From contig CAWJON010000001.1 of assembly GCA_963844565.1 (NCBI GenBank), positions 124,001-188,000 of the forward strand: a stretch of 64,000 nt of DNA. Reading direction: 5' to 3'. A program made the position numbers and the translations under genes. The stretch comes from JAFEDN01 sp963844565 (GTDB lineage Bacteria > Pseudomonadota > Gammaproteobacteria > Coxiellales > Coxiellaceae). The notes below the pieces were generated by a model. That model saw only the letters and a program-made list of their open reading frames with translations. It made no database searches and was not told the origin of the DNA. The number at the start of each line of letters is the position of its first letter. The first letter of the stretch is position 1. Positions 44,363 through 53,967 of the stretch are shown here, one piece after another.

Positions 44363-45737
44363 AATGAATTTAAGTGCGCGCAAAGAAAATTATGAAAACA
44401 AAAAAAAGAGTTTATCGAGCTCCCTACAAACAGCAAGCGCTAATATTCAGGGTTTTTTGCGCTTAAAAAAACGCACTTCAAATTTGTTTCGCCATAGAAC
44501 CAATAATCAAGGGCATTTTATCGATCTATCCCATTTTAATCGGATTATATCGGTCGATAACCTTGCATTAATCGCCGAGGTAGAAGGTTTAGTTACCTAT
44601 GAAGCCTTAGTTACTGAAACCCTTAAATATAATTGTTTGCCTGCGATTGTTCCCGAACTCAAATCGATCACCGTAGGTGGCGCCATTGCTGGCTTGGGAG
44701 CCGAGTCCTCATCTTTTAAATATGGGTGGGTGCATGAAACCGTTGAAGAAATCGAGGTTTTATTCAGCGATGGCTCAGTAATTAAATGCACTCCTGAAAA
44801 TGAACATCGTGATCTGTTCTATTCTATTCCCAGCTCTTACGGAACCTTAGGTTACGTCTTGAAGGCAAAAATCCGCTTAATACCCACAAAACCTTTTGTA
44901 AAAATAAACCGATTAAAGTTTTCTGATCCTGTGGAATTCTTTGAAGAATTAATTTCACTGGCCTCATCTCATCGGGAGAATGAAAAAATCACGTTTGTTG
45001 ACGGGGTTAGCCTTGATAATAATTTTTATATAACGTTAGGTGAATTTGTCGATCAGGTTCCCTTTACCAGTAATTACAAATACATGAACATTTATTATCG
45101 ATCACTTCCCCAAAAATCAGAAGATTATTTAACAACTAGTGATTATATCTGGCGATGGGATAGCGATTGGTTTTGGTGCTCAAAATACTTTTTCATGGAA
45201 AACTTCTTTTTGCGCGCACTCCTAGGAAAACTTCTCCTCAAATCCACGGCATACTGGAAAATTATGCATTTTGCCAACACTAATTCATTAGCAAAAAAAA
45301 TTCTTCAAAAAGGAGCAAACAAACAAGAAACAGTAATTCAGGATTTGCAAATTCCCATTGAAAATGCTGTAGAGTTTTTTAATTTTTTTAAAAATGACAT
45401 AAAAATTAATCCTATGTATATTTGTCCGATAAAAATAAATTCCAAGCATTCCAAATTTTTATTTTGTGATATGCAAAAAGACAAATGGTACATTAACTTT
45501 GGCGCTTATGGGGACTTCATTCCCTCCAATAAAGAAATCGGTTATTTTAACAGAAGAATTGAGCAAAAGGTAAAAGATTGCGGGGGAAACAAATGGCTCT
45601 ATTCCAATGTATTCTACACGGAAACAGAATTTTGGGATATGTTTGATCAATCCACTTACTTAGTTCTAAAAAATAAATATGATCCCCAGGGGCGCTTGAA
45701 TAATTTGTATAACAAATGTGTGGAAAAAGTTGTATAA
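44340..45737 (+). CDS. FAD-binding oxidoreductase, DHCR24-like
   Basis: The 465-residue protein has a PCMH-type FAD domain (about residues 60-200) with LKSITVGGAIAGLGAESSSFKYGW cut here to its core ITVGGAIAGLGAESSS, then EIEVLFSDGS and SSYGTLGYVLKAKIRLIP. This pattern is close to what I recall of the sterol delta-24 reductase DHCR24. Related FAD proteins pair with Cfa-like methyltransferases in actinobacteria to make 10-methyl fatty acids (Tms/Bfa systems). The 23-nt overlap with cfa points to a shared lipid substrate. Sterol reduction is possible too. No membrane anchor is obvious. Confidence 0.82.
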   Translation: MAMKAYDEMNLSARKENYENKKKSLSSSLQTASANIQGFLRLKKRTSNLFRHRTNNQGHFIDLSHFNRIISVDNLALIAEVEGLVTYEALVTETLKYNCLPAIVPELKSITVGGAIAGLGAESSSFKYGWVHETVEEIEVLFSDGSVIKCTPENEHRDLFYSIPSSYGTLGYVLKAKIRLIPTKPFVKINRLKFSDPVEFFEELISLASSHRENEKITFVDGVSLDNNFYITLGEFVDQVPFTSNYKYMNIYYRSLPQKSEDYLTTSDYIWRWDSDWFWCSKYFFMENFFLRALLGKLLLKSTAYWKIMHFANTNSLAKKILQKGANKQETVIQDLQIPIENAVEFFNFFKNDIKINPMYICPIKINSKHSKFLFCDMQKDKWYINFGAYGDFIPSNKEIGYFNRRIEQKVKDCGGNKWLYSNVFYTETEFWDMFDQSTYLVLKNKYDPQGRLNNLYNKCVEKVV

Positions 45738-45758
45738 TAAAATTCAAGCGATGATTGA

Positions 45759-46706
45759 GTGGATAACCAAATGTTTAACGCCATTGCCAGACAAGCAGAA
45801 GTCAAGGTAGCGTATTTAGCTCCCCCCGATTTAATTGATGTGTTGGCTGAAGAAGTAAAAGATGTAGTGGTTATTTTTGATCACTTAATTCTTGCCTCAA
45901 AAATTCAGCATCCTTTGCCACTTTGGACGCAAAATATTTGGCTAGATCCTGTTTTTATTCCCATCCATTCCATCTCTCACGCGGCTGAAAGTTTACGGTC
46001 ATTACAATTGCGCTGGACCGCTTATTCCTATCAGTTTCATCGCCGAACCCAACTAATTCAACAACAATTACCCAAATATGAAGTTAAGCCTTTGCAGTTT
46101 TTAGGTAAAATTCCTACCAAACCCTTAGGATCTTGGCTATTGATTAATGAAAATTTAATTTTTGCCAGTGCAAAATGCTCAAGCCCTTTTCCAAATGGTG
46201 AAATTTTTTTTAACGAGAACAAAACAGACCCTCCTTCTCGAGCTTATTTAAAATTGTGGGAATTGTTTACCGTTTATCAAATAAAACCCAATCCTAATTC
46301 TTTATGTTTAGATTTAGGCAGCAGTCCAGGCGGATGGACCTGGGTGCTGCAACAAATTGGCTGTCGAGTGATTAGCGTTGACAAATCACCATTGGCAGAA
46401 AATATCATGAAATTACCCGGTATTAAATATCAGTCTGCTAGCGCTTTCTCACTTTCACCAGAAATAATTGGCCCCATTGATTATTTATTTGCCGATATAA
46501 TCTGTTACCCTTCACGTTTATATCAGTTAATTCAGCGCTGGTTACAAAGTGGTTTATGCCAGAACTTTGTCTGCACCATTAAATTTCAAGGAAAACCAGA
46601 TTTTTCTATAATTAATCAATTTTTATCGATAAAAGGATCGAAAATCATTCACCTTTTTAACAACAAACACGAATTAACCTGGATTTTGTTAAAGGAAAAT
46701 ACTTAA
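45759..46706 (+). CDS. FtsJ/RlmM-like 2'-O-methyltransferase
   Basis: The 315-residue protein has an N-terminal region of about 170 residues and a Rossmann SAM domain with LCLDLGSSPGGWTWVLQQ. The Lys-Asp-Lys-Glu tetrad of RNA 2'-O-methyltransferases is visible: Lys in SRAYLKLWEL, Asp in YLFADIICYP, Lys in VCTIKFQGK and Glu in NKHELTWIL. The order resembles RlmM, which modifies C2498 of 23S rRNA, but the N-terminus is shorter than in E. coli. I annotate it as RlmM-like. A GTG at 45759 or the ATG at 45771 could start it; the latter has no strong ribosome site. Confidence 0.8.
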   Translation: MDNQMFNAIARQAEVKVAYLAPPDLIDVLAEEVKDVVVIFDHLILASKIQHPLPLWTQNIWLDPVFIPIHSISHAAESLRSLQLRWTAYSYQFHRRTQLIQQQLPKYEVKPLQFLGKIPTKPLGSWLLINENLIFASAKCSSPFPNGEIFFNENKTDPPSRAYLKLWELFTVYQIKPNPNSLCLDLGSSPGGWTWVLQQIGCRVISVDKSPLAENIMKLPGIKYQSASAFSLSPEIIGPIDYLFADIICYPSRLYQLIQRWLQSGLCQNFVCTIKFQGKPDFSIINQFLSIKGSKIIHLFNNKHELTWILLKENT

Positions 46707-46750
46707 ACTCTGAATTTGAATAGCAGGAATTAACAGAACGAAATATAGGA

Positions 46751-47971
46751 TTAATGATTTCTATAGCGCGAGACCAGTTCTTGCGTTATTTCTGGCAAAT
46801 ACAATAACCCTACGCCTGTTATCGCCGCTCCGACTGCAATCATTGCAGCAGGTTTAAAAAATTGCACGCAAGATGATTTTCTAAAAAATTGTGGGGCAGG
46901 TTTATTATTAGGCTTGGGTAATTCGGTTTTATCTATAAAAATTCGGGGTTTTTCTTCATGACCGAAAGAATCAATAATTTTGTAAGTCATTTTACAACTT
47001 CTAACTATTTTGTAAAAATTCTTTACTGATAAAATAAAAATCCCTTTATCATCCTTGATTCGTTCCAATGAACAATTGTTTGACACATTAAAAGATTGCA
47101 TATCTTTATAATTATATTTGCTCTCTTGCTGGTTAAATCCCCATGGATTACTAAGTATTACAAATTTTTCGTTTTTTCTTTTAGCGAAATCGACTAATTC
47201 ATAAACATGATTTTCTTCTAAGCCAAATTCGTTAGGAAAAAAATTTACATTAACTAGCTCACCTTGATTAAAATTTTGTTTGATGATATTTCGAGGTTTG
47301 TCAGTTTGATAGAAGCCCTCATCTAGTACTTGACATCCCAATAATGCAAAATAAATATCATCTCTTCCTATAACCGTAATAACGTCTTCGTAAGAAGGTA
47401 TTACTCCCTCTCCCTCTTCCTCCGGAAAGCCATGGCCATAATGCTGTATGTTTTCTAAATTAGTAGGATAACCTATTTTCATAAAATGGAGTACTAAAGC
47501 TTTTTCAATTAACTTTACCCATAATTTTTCATTATCTTCTGGTTGTGAGAAAGAAAAAAAATAGAGCATATTATACAATGAGTGATAGGCAGGAATAACG
47601 ATTGTCTTATCAATTTTATAAGTTATTGAAGTAAGCCTCCGTTCTTTATCTTTACTATAAAACCTGACTTCAATATGTTTTTCGTCAGAATCTTTTATCA
47701 TATTTAAAATTGCTTGAGGATACCTTCTCATTATTGCTCTTAAAGCAGAGACAAAAGCGCAATTACCTAAATTGCCTTGTCGCACATCAGAGAGCTTGAA
47801 TTTTTCGGGATAAATTTTTCCAGCGACAGGATAAATTTTAAATTTTTTATCACATCCTGGATCTAAACCTAATAGACTAGTTTTATATCTTGATCCTGAG
47901 ATATATGTTTTATAAAGTGCGTCATCAGAAAGATAAAACGTATTTATAGAAGAAGTTTTAAAATCTTTCAC
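46751..47971 (-). CDS. Calpain-like (C2 family) cysteine protease with C-terminal membrane segment
   Basis: The 406-residue protein carries the calpain catalytic layout: Cys71 in DVRQGNLGNCAFVSALRAI, the WxxLxEKA motif WVKLIEKALV near residue 151, His255 in ENHVYELVDF and Asn275 in LSNPWGFN. All three catalytic residues are present. Calpains are common in eukaryotes and rare in bacteria. A single hydrophobic segment near the C-terminus (AAMIAVGAAITGVGLLYLPEI) could anchor the protein, and there is no signal peptide. The GTG start at 47971 is supported by AAAGGGG 5 nt upstream. It is not co-transcribed with a neighbour. Secretion into a host is plausible in a Legionellales bacterium but unproven. 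Confidence 0.82.
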   Translation of the reverse strand: MKDFKTSSINTFYLSDDALYKTYISGSRYKTSLLGLDPGCDKKFKIYPVAGKIYPEKFKLSDVRQGNLGNCAFVSALRAIMRRYPQAILNMIKDSDEKHIEVRFYSKDKERRLTSITYKIDKTIVIPAYHSLYNMLYFFSFSQPEDNEKLWVKLIEKALVLHFMKIGYPTNLENIQHYGHGFPEEEGEGVIPSYEDVITVIGRDDIYFALLGCQVLDEGFYQTDKPRNIIKQNFNQGELVNVNFFPNEFGLEENHVYELVDFAKRKNEKFVILSNPWGFNQQESKYNYKDMQSFNVSNNCSLERIKDDKGIFILSVKNFYKIVRSCKMTYKIIDSFGHEEKPRIFIDKTELPKPNNKPAPQFFRKSSCVQFFKPAAMIAVGAAITGVGLLYLPEITQELVSRYRNH

Positions 47972-48014
47972 AATATACCCCTTTCTTTGAATTTAGACGT
48001 TTAGGCTACACAAT

Positions 48015-48794
48015 TTAAAGAGAAATAAAATTATTTTTCCATTCCCGCAAATGAGCAAAAACTTCGATTGGGTCGACAAGCTTTTTTCCAGTATACTTTT
48101 CAACTGATCGAATAATAGCAGCTTCCTCGCAGCGTAAAAATGGATTAATGATTTTTTCTTCATTTAAGGTAGATGGAATTGTGCTGAGGTTTTGCGCTAG
48201 TTGTTGTTTGACATAATTTATTTTAGCTGTAATCGCAGGGTTTTCTGGATCTACCGTTTTGGCAAACAATAAATTCGCCAAGGTATATTCATGGCCACAA
48301 TATATTTTTGTCTGAGCAGATAAATTCTTTATTTTTTGCAAGGACTGATACATTTGCGGCGGATTACCTTCAAAAATTTTACCACACCCAACACTAAACA
48401 AGGTATCACCGCAAAATAATATTTTTTCATTGTAATAACCCAAATGATCTTTGGTGTGCCCAGGAATCTCCATTGTTTTCAACGACCAAGATAAACATTG
48501 GATTTCATCATCTTCTCGCACAAAATGATTAACTGAAGAGATAGAAGTTAAACTCGAACCAATAATTTTTAAAGGTCCGTAGCGCGCATTTAGTTCCGCA
48601 ACACCATCGGTATGATCCCAATGATGATGGGTTAATAGAATTCCTTTGAGATTCAATCCTTTTTCCGTAAAAACATTGATTACTGCTTTGGCATCGCCAG
48701 GATCAACCACCCAAGCTTGGCGTTGATCAACATCCACCAATGTCCAAATATAATTATCTTTAAAAGCGCAAATTGGAAATATAAATGCTTCCAT
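48015..48794 (-). CDS. gloB: Hydroxyacylglutathione hydrolase (glyoxalase II)
   Basis: GloB hydrolyses S-lactoylglutathione in methylglyoxal detoxification. The 259-residue metallo-beta-lactamase-fold protein has the binuclear metal motif LTHHHWDHTDG, the second ligand regions in MEIPGHTKDHLGYY, LFCGDTLFSVGCGKIFEG and IYCGHEYTLANL, and the C-terminal substrate domain (NPFLRCEE). Length is normal. It follows the RAP-domain gene by 17 nt. Confidence 0.96.
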   Translation of the reverse strand: MEAFIFPICAFKDNYIWTLVDVDQRQAWVVDPGDAKAVINVFTEKGLNLKGILLTHHHWDHTDGVAELNARYGPLKIIGSSLTSISSVNHFVREDDEIQCLSWSLKTMEIPGHTKDHLGYYNEKILFCGDTLFSVGCGKIFEGNPPQMYQSLQKIKNLSAQTKIYCGHEYTLANLLFAKTVDPENPAITAKINYVKQQLAQNLSTIPSTLNEEKIINPFLRCEEAAIIRSVEKYTGKKLVDPIEVFAHLREWKNNFISL

Positions 48795-48811
48795 TATTCT
48801 ATATCCTCAGG

Positions 48812-51706
48812 TTAGAGAGAGAGATTACCTCCATTGCGCTGGGTATTGGAACTATTCATTGTGGTCGAAGATGCGGGTTTGCGCCAACTTAATGGTAAGC
48901 TATCATATTTCTTTTCCCGCCAATTCTTATCCAGCAACGCCCTATGTTCAACCTTACCAGGCTTAGGTTTTTCCTCCGGGGTATTTGGGTAATCAAGCCC
49001 TATTTTGGCTAATCTTTTTTGCGTAGTTTGGTAGCGCTGCAAATAAGATTGCTGGTTCCAAACAAAGCAAGAAGTACGGACCATATTTACTCCTTGCTGA
49101 GTTAAAATGAAAGTGGCAAATTCTGTATATAAATCCCTACCTGGAATTCCACCTTTGCTTGCATTATAAAAAAAATGTAAGGGCCCATCTGCTTCAAAGC
49201 CCACTGGAACGAATTCAAGCTTTCTCTCAAAAGCCATAACTAAATCAATAGGCCTCACGACTATTCTTGATTCTCGAAGATTGGCTATGTGTTTAATCTC
49301 CCAATTAAGCGGTGAAGAAAAATTTTTCACGCAAAAATTTTCAACCTGACTTTGGAACAACGTGTAAGTGGTCTTACAGGGTCTGGATAATAACAAAGAC
49401 TTCAATTGCGGCAATAAGTTATTTTCAGGGTCCATTTTTTGATATAGTTCATTAAAATAAACTAAAGCAAAATAACAATTGTACATCACGGATGTTCTTT
49501 CTTGATAATAACTAAGATCAATTTTAACAATGTGTCTCACTAACGGTTTCAAGCGGTTTGCTAACTTAAAACCATAATGCTTATCTACGATAGCTAAATT
49601 GTGACATAGCCTAATATCGCCATCTCTTTCTCGATAAATTTTTGGCCACTGCTTCAAAGTATGATTAACAATTGTAAGAATAAATTTTCTAATCCCTTGC
49701 TGCTGGTAGCTGATATTCATGGCATTTTCAATCAGCATGATCAATTTCCAATATATCATCACCGGTAATCTTTTCGTGATTAGAGCAAATAAGTTTTGTA
49801 CTAATCCGACAAAAACTGGGTTTTTGCTATATAATCGAAACTGTCCCACACATTCTAAGAGACTCATTAAGCTCCAATTATTAAATGATTTTTCCTCATA
49901 TGTTTTTACGGTTTGGAGTAGAATGATTAATTGTTGATAAAGAAATCTTATCTCTTGTAAACCCGATTCCTTAATGAGGCTGTGAGCAATCTTGCCCATT
50001 TCACTGGCGAATTTACCCAAATGATTGGCAGGTAACTTGCCCTCTTTTATTGTATTAGTCAATTGAACCAGCCGATCTGGTAATGATTTAAACCGATCCA
50101 CTGCAAATAAAGACTTTTCCAATTGATAAAGTTGTTCTACAGAATCTTTTTTTTCAGCCATGCCAAATAAGCACTTAAACTTTTTTGGCTTAAATTTAGG
50201 AATTAACCAATCGGGAGGGGGAATTTCAAAAAGTTCCTCGCGAGACTCTGCTACATTTCTTAGTGAGTTAACACACCATTTTTTATCTTGCTCACAAGCG
50301 GCATTACTTATTCCAGTAATGTAGATATTAAACAATTTATCATGTGCTGATTTTGAACCAAGATCAGCAGCAATCCGGTAATGATCAATCGCTAATTCGA
50401 ACTTATTCAACCAATATTCCAGAATAGCTCCAGAAATTAGATGTGCTTGGATGGGATCTAGGAGATCTGATCTAATCATTGTTTGCAGCTCATCATATGA
50501 TTTTTCGACTTCTTTCTTAGTAGCTGCTTCTTTGCGAATGACATTCAAAACAACAAATCCATTATCGATAGACTTGGCTTCAAATAATTGCAATTGCAGA
50601 GAGAAAAATTTAATCACCGGTACATCTTGTATAGGCTCCCATAACTTTAAAACTTCGTTTAGATTCCCGGCAAAATCGCGCCTTAACAAGAGGTAAGCAT
50701 ATTGCACATAAGAAGGAATATAATTCCGCTGAATCGCCAATGCAAACAAATCGGTGGCTTTTTTCTCATCCTGCTCAATGTCTTCGCCATAAGCATATTT
50801 AAAACCTAAGTCATGAGCTGCTTCGGGAATAAATTCAACCGCTTTTTCATAATATCCTACTGCTTGCTTAGCATCTTTTTCAATTTTATGATCAGCATAT
50901 AATCCATCATAAAATTGAGCCATGGCATAACAGTAACCAGGAAGGGGCTTCTTGCTAATGAGAAACCTCAATATGTTCATTGCTTTTTCAAGATCTCGTT
51001 GCGGATTTATTGCAGCTCGATAATATTCAAATTGATTATCCAGGAACCTTAATAGATAATCCCCTGCTTTTCCACTCATATGCGGGGTTAATTGATTCAT
51101 GTAACGTTTAACTTCAGGAAAATCATCCACCATTAATGCTTTTTCCATAAGAAAAATAGCTGCCAATGGATGGTCGATAGCTGCTGCAGATAATAGTGTT
51201 GCCGGCGATTCAGTTAAATACTTCTCTTCTAGTATTTCAGAGGCAAGAATTTTTATGAACGACTTATGCTCTTTACCATATGAACTCTGCGCAAGCGATA
51301 AGTATTGTTTTCGAATAAGCACTTTAAATTGACTGTCACAATTTAACTGCATCGCGGATGCCGCTACGTATTCAAGTGCATCTGCTCTGGTTGGATTGAA
51401 TGTATACGCTTGTTGATATTCTTGCAACATTAAATCAGTATCTTCACCTAGCATCCTTAAACATTGTGCATGCATAAATAAAGCGTTAGCTAAAAACTCT
51501 TTATTAACTACGATTTTTTTGGTTAGAGATGCTTTTACTAAACATATAATTTCTTTCCAAATCTTTGCCGAATTCTCATACTTTGCTGTATTATATAAAT
51601 TGGCAGCTTTCTCCTCCATATCAGAAATTGCATTTAGTTTCACTTCATCAGGGGAGCTTTGTATTCTCCATCCCGATGGATTGCCTCGTCTATTCAGTCT
51701 ACTCAT
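48812..51706 (-). CDS. Large repeat protein with C-terminal RAP-like domain
   Basis: The 964-residue protein starts at the ATG at 51706, which has AAGGGGG 7 nt upstream. Residues about 30-470 are helical repeats of TPR/Sel1 type (ALEYVAASAMQLNCDSQ, QAVGYYEKAVEFIPEAAHDL, ELAIDHYRIAADLGSKSAHD). The middle is helical without clear repeats. The last 130 residues contain VPVGFEADGPLHFFYN, then RTSCFVWNQQ, which matches the RAP domain pattern (DGP-H followed by a W near the end). RAP domains are linked to organellar RNA processing in plants and Apicomplexa and occur in a few Legionellales proteins. No signal peptide. It is 17 nt after dus and before gloB, so it may be part of a translation-related unit. 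Confidence 0.72.
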   Translation of the reverse strand: MSRLNRRGNPSGWRIQSSPDEVKLNAISDMEEKAANLYNTAKYENSAKIWKEIICLVKASLTKKIVVNKEFLANALFMHAQCLRMLGEDTDLMLQEYQQAYTFNPTRADALEYVAASAMQLNCDSQFKVLIRKQYLSLAQSSYGKEHKSFIKILASEILEEKYLTESPATLLSAAAIDHPLAAIFLMEKALMVDDFPEVKRYMNQLTPHMSGKAGDYLLRFLDNQFEYYRAAINPQRDLEKAMNILRFLISKKPLPGYCYAMAQFYDGLYADHKIEKDAKQAVGYYEKAVEFIPEAAHDLGFKYAYGEDIEQDEKKATDLFALAIQRNYIPSYVQYAYLLLRRDFAGNLNEVLKLWEPIQDVPVIKFFSLQLQLFEAKSIDNGFVVLNVIRKEAATKKEVEKSYDELQTMIRSDLLDPIQAHLISGAILEYWLNKFELAIDHYRIAADLGSKSAHDKLFNIYITGISNAACEQDKKWCVNSLRNVAESREELFEIPPPDWLIPKFKPKKFKCLFGMAEKKDSVEQLYQLEKSLFAVDRFKSLPDRLVQLTNTIKEGKLPANHLGKFASEMGKIAHSLIKESGLQEIRFLYQQLIILLQTVKTYEEKSFNNWSLMSLLECVGQFRLYSKNPVFVGLVQNLFALITKRLPVMIYWKLIMLIENAMNISYQQQGIRKFILTIVNHTLKQWPKIYRERDGDIRLCHNLAIVDKHYGFKLANRLKPLVRHIVKIDLSYYQERTSVMYNCYFALVYFNELYQKMDPENNLLPQLKSLLLSRPCKTTYTLFQSQVENFCVKNFSSPLNWEIKHIANLRESRIVVRPIDLVMAFERKLEFVPVGFEADGPLHFFYNASKGGIPGRDLYTEFATFILTQQGVNMVRTSCFVWNQQSYLQRYQTTQKRLAKIGLDYPNTPEEKPKPGKVEHRALLDKNWREKKYDSLPLSWRKPASSTTMNSSNTQRNGGNLSL

Positions 51707-51723
51707 ACCAATACCCCCTTTCA

Positions 51724-52683
51724 TTATTTTATTTGCTCAAGAAATTGATAAGCTTCTTTTTGATTTTTCACAGAACAATATCGATTAAAATCGTTTTCCT
51801 TAAGATTTTCACCGAAGTAATATTTAAGCAGCTTTCGAGATTGTAATAATGCAATCGTTTCATTTTCTAAAAATAACAGCCCTTCCAAGTGTTCCAAGAA
51901 TAAAGCTTTTATTTTCTCCAAAGCTGGCAATGAAAATTTTTTACCCGCTGCTTCAGCTACCAATTGCTCATAGATCCAAGGATTTCCAGTTCCACCACGT
52001 GAAATCATAACGCCTGCGCATCCGGCAATGTCAAACATTTTTGTTAATGAACTTAAATTAAATATATCTCCATTACCAATAACGGGAATTTTAATCGCTT
52101 TGACAATTTCAGCGATGTCATCGAGGTGACAAGTCACATTATAGTCTTCGGTCCAATGGCGCCCATGAACAATTAGCGCATCTGCCCCTGCGTCAACAAT
52201 CTTTTTAATCGCATCTAGATCATTCTGATTCGAGCTTGACTTTACTAGACGAATTTTTACGGTAATCGGTAAAGAGATCGTTTTTTTCAGGGTTTCGATT
52301 ATTTTGGCAATTTGTTCGGGATGATCTAATAAATAGGAGCCCATGCGTTTTTTACGGATTTTAGGCTTTGGACAACCACAATTGATATCAATTAAATCTG
52401 CGCCCCAGTCCATAGCTAGTTTTGCGGCACGTAGCATAGTATCAGGTTCATAACCGCCAAATTGATAACACAAATATTTTTCAATTGGATCACGATGAAT
52501 AAATCTTTTTTTTATATGCTTATTTTTAATTAAGTCTTGGGCAGAAATCATTTCTGTAACGCAGTAAGCAGGAGATTGAAACTGATAAAATAATTTTCGA
52601 TAGGCAGAGCAACTATATCCAGCCAATGGGCCTTGAATTAAGTTATTCGCAAAAGTTAACTTTCCTATCGATAAGGGTTTCAT
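51724..52683 (-). CDS. dus: tRNA-dihydrouridine synthase
   Basis: The 319-residue TIM-barrel flavoprotein reduces uridines in tRNA. FMN-binding and catalytic features are visible: NNLIQGPLAGYSCSAYRKL, the active Cys in DINCGCPKPKIRKKRMGSYL, VKIRLVKSS, LIVHGRHWTEDY, IPVIGNGDIF and MISRGGTGNPWI. The subfamily (DusA, B or C) is not settled by eye; MGSYLLDHPEQIAKII looks closest to the DusB type. Its stop overlaps the ATG at 51724, an alternative start of the RAP-domain gene. Confidence 0.9.
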   Translation of the reverse strand: MKPLSIGKLTFANNLIQGPLAGYSCSAYRKLFYQFQSPAYCVTEMISAQDLIKNKHIKKRFIHRDPIEKYLCYQFGGYEPDTMLRAAKLAMDWGADLIDINCGCPKPKIRKKRMGSYLLDHPEQIAKIIETLKKTISLPITVKIRLVKSSSNQNDLDAIKKIVDAGADALIVHGRHWTEDYNVTCHLDDIAEIVKAIKIPVIGNGDIFNLSSLTKMFDIAGCAGVMISRGGTGNPWIYEQLVAEAAGKKFSLPALEKIKALFLEHLEGLLFLENETIALLQSRKLLKYYFGENLKENDFNRYCSVKNQKEAYQFLEQIK

Positions 52684-53888
52684 GTTGTCGTATTTTCAGC
52701 AAATAAATTTGGCCAATATAAAAGAAATAGCCAGGAGATAAAGATGAATATGCCCATTGTACCAACAATTTTCTCAATCGGAATTAAAGTCTCGGAATGA
52801 TAGCTAACAAACAAACTGATTCCTGAAGCAACGGCGAATTCTAAAACCATGGCGAAAGCGGTAGCAAATCCGATTAAATTTGGAAATGGCCTAACAACCC
52901 CAACAGCTGCCGAAACGATCACAAATCCTGTTCCAAACATATAAATAAACATCATGGCGGTAAATAACCATAAATTTTCAACCCCTAACCAGCCCAATAA
53001 AAACAAGATTACCCCTGCCAACGCCGTTAAAGCCACGCCCAGGCTGATCACTCGGTCAATGCCAAATCGAATGCTGAACCAACCTGCGGTCAACGTTCCC
53101 GACAGATGAGCAGCCCACATCCCCGCGGTTAAATATCCATAGGCTAATTTGGATAAGCCCGCAGTAATAAATAAAAATGCCGAGCTGGTGGTAAAAGCTT
53201 TTTCACCAGCCATCATAAATGCAACACAAAGTAGGAATCCCCAAAAAGATCGATTAATCATTATCGTTCGGTAGTTGGCTAAAATGTTTTTGGGTTTTAT
53301 AGTACTTAAGGAAATTACTGCATTAGTTTGCGGTAAAAACCACCACATCAATATAAAAATGGCTCCGCCGTAAACAGTTAAAATGAGAAATATCCAACGC
53401 CAAGACAAGTAAGTCGCCATATACCCACCGATGATCGGCAATACAAATATTCCAATCGCATTACCGGTGAAAATATAACTAAATACGCGGGCAGCCTGTC
53501 GATTTTGGAAGCTGTCATTGACAATGGCTCTACCCATTAGAATGACAATGCTGCATCCAATGCCTTGAATAAGACGCCCGGTCAATAAAAACTGAATATT
53601 TGCACTGAACGTACAAATGAGTCCGCCTGCAATGAACAAAAATAACCCAAACAGAATGAATTGCCTACGGCCAAAAGCTTCTGCAATTGGACTGCAAATA
53701 ACCATACTGACAGTTTTTCCCAAGATAAAGAAACTAATGGTGAGTTTAATTAGAATTGCTGAAGTATGAAGGCTGTCTGCCATGGTTGGCATCGCCGGTC
53801 CGTAGATACCTTCTCCAGCTAAGCCTAACAACCAGGCGCCTATCAATAAGCCTGCAAAATACAGAGGATTTTTTTGAATTTCTGTCAT
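52680..53888 (-). CDS. MFS drug/metabolite transporter, Bcr/CflA-like
   Basis: The 402-residue product starts at the ATG at 53888 (MTEIQKNPLYFAGLLIGAWLLG) and has about twelve membrane helices. The family motif between helices 2 and 3 is seen as SPIAEAFGRRQFILFGLF, and the GRLIQGIGCSIVILMGRAIVND segment is typical of Bcr/CflA proteins. A longer frame to 53999 adds 37 residues that overlap the divergent gene's promoter, so I reject it. Substrate is unknown. It overlaps dus by 4 nt. Confidence 0.86.
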   Translation of the reverse strand: MTEIQKNPLYFAGLLIGAWLLGLAGEGIYGPAMPTMADSLHTSAILIKLTISFFILGKTVSMVICSPIAEAFGRRQFILFGLFLFIAGGLICTFSANIQFLLTGRLIQGIGCSIVILMGRAIVNDSFQNRQAARVFSYIFTGNAIGIFVLPIIGGYMATYLSWRWIFLILTVYGGAIFILMWWFLPQTNAVISLSTIKPKNILANYRTIMINRSFWGFLLCVAFMMAGEKAFTTSSAFLFITAGLSKLAYGYLTAGMWAAHLSGTLTAGWFSIRFGIDRVISLGVALTALAGVILFLLGWLGVENLWLFTAMMFIYMFGTGFVIVSAAVGVVRPFPNLIGFATAFAMVLEFAVASGISLFVSYHSETLIPIEKIVGTMGIFIFISWLFLLYWPNLFAENTTT

Positions 53889-53967
53889 CTTTTGTACAAT
53901 ACCTGCCCGCTGATTAAATGTCCAATCCTGCACCGTCGTCGGCAATCCTTTGTGGTATAATAACCGA

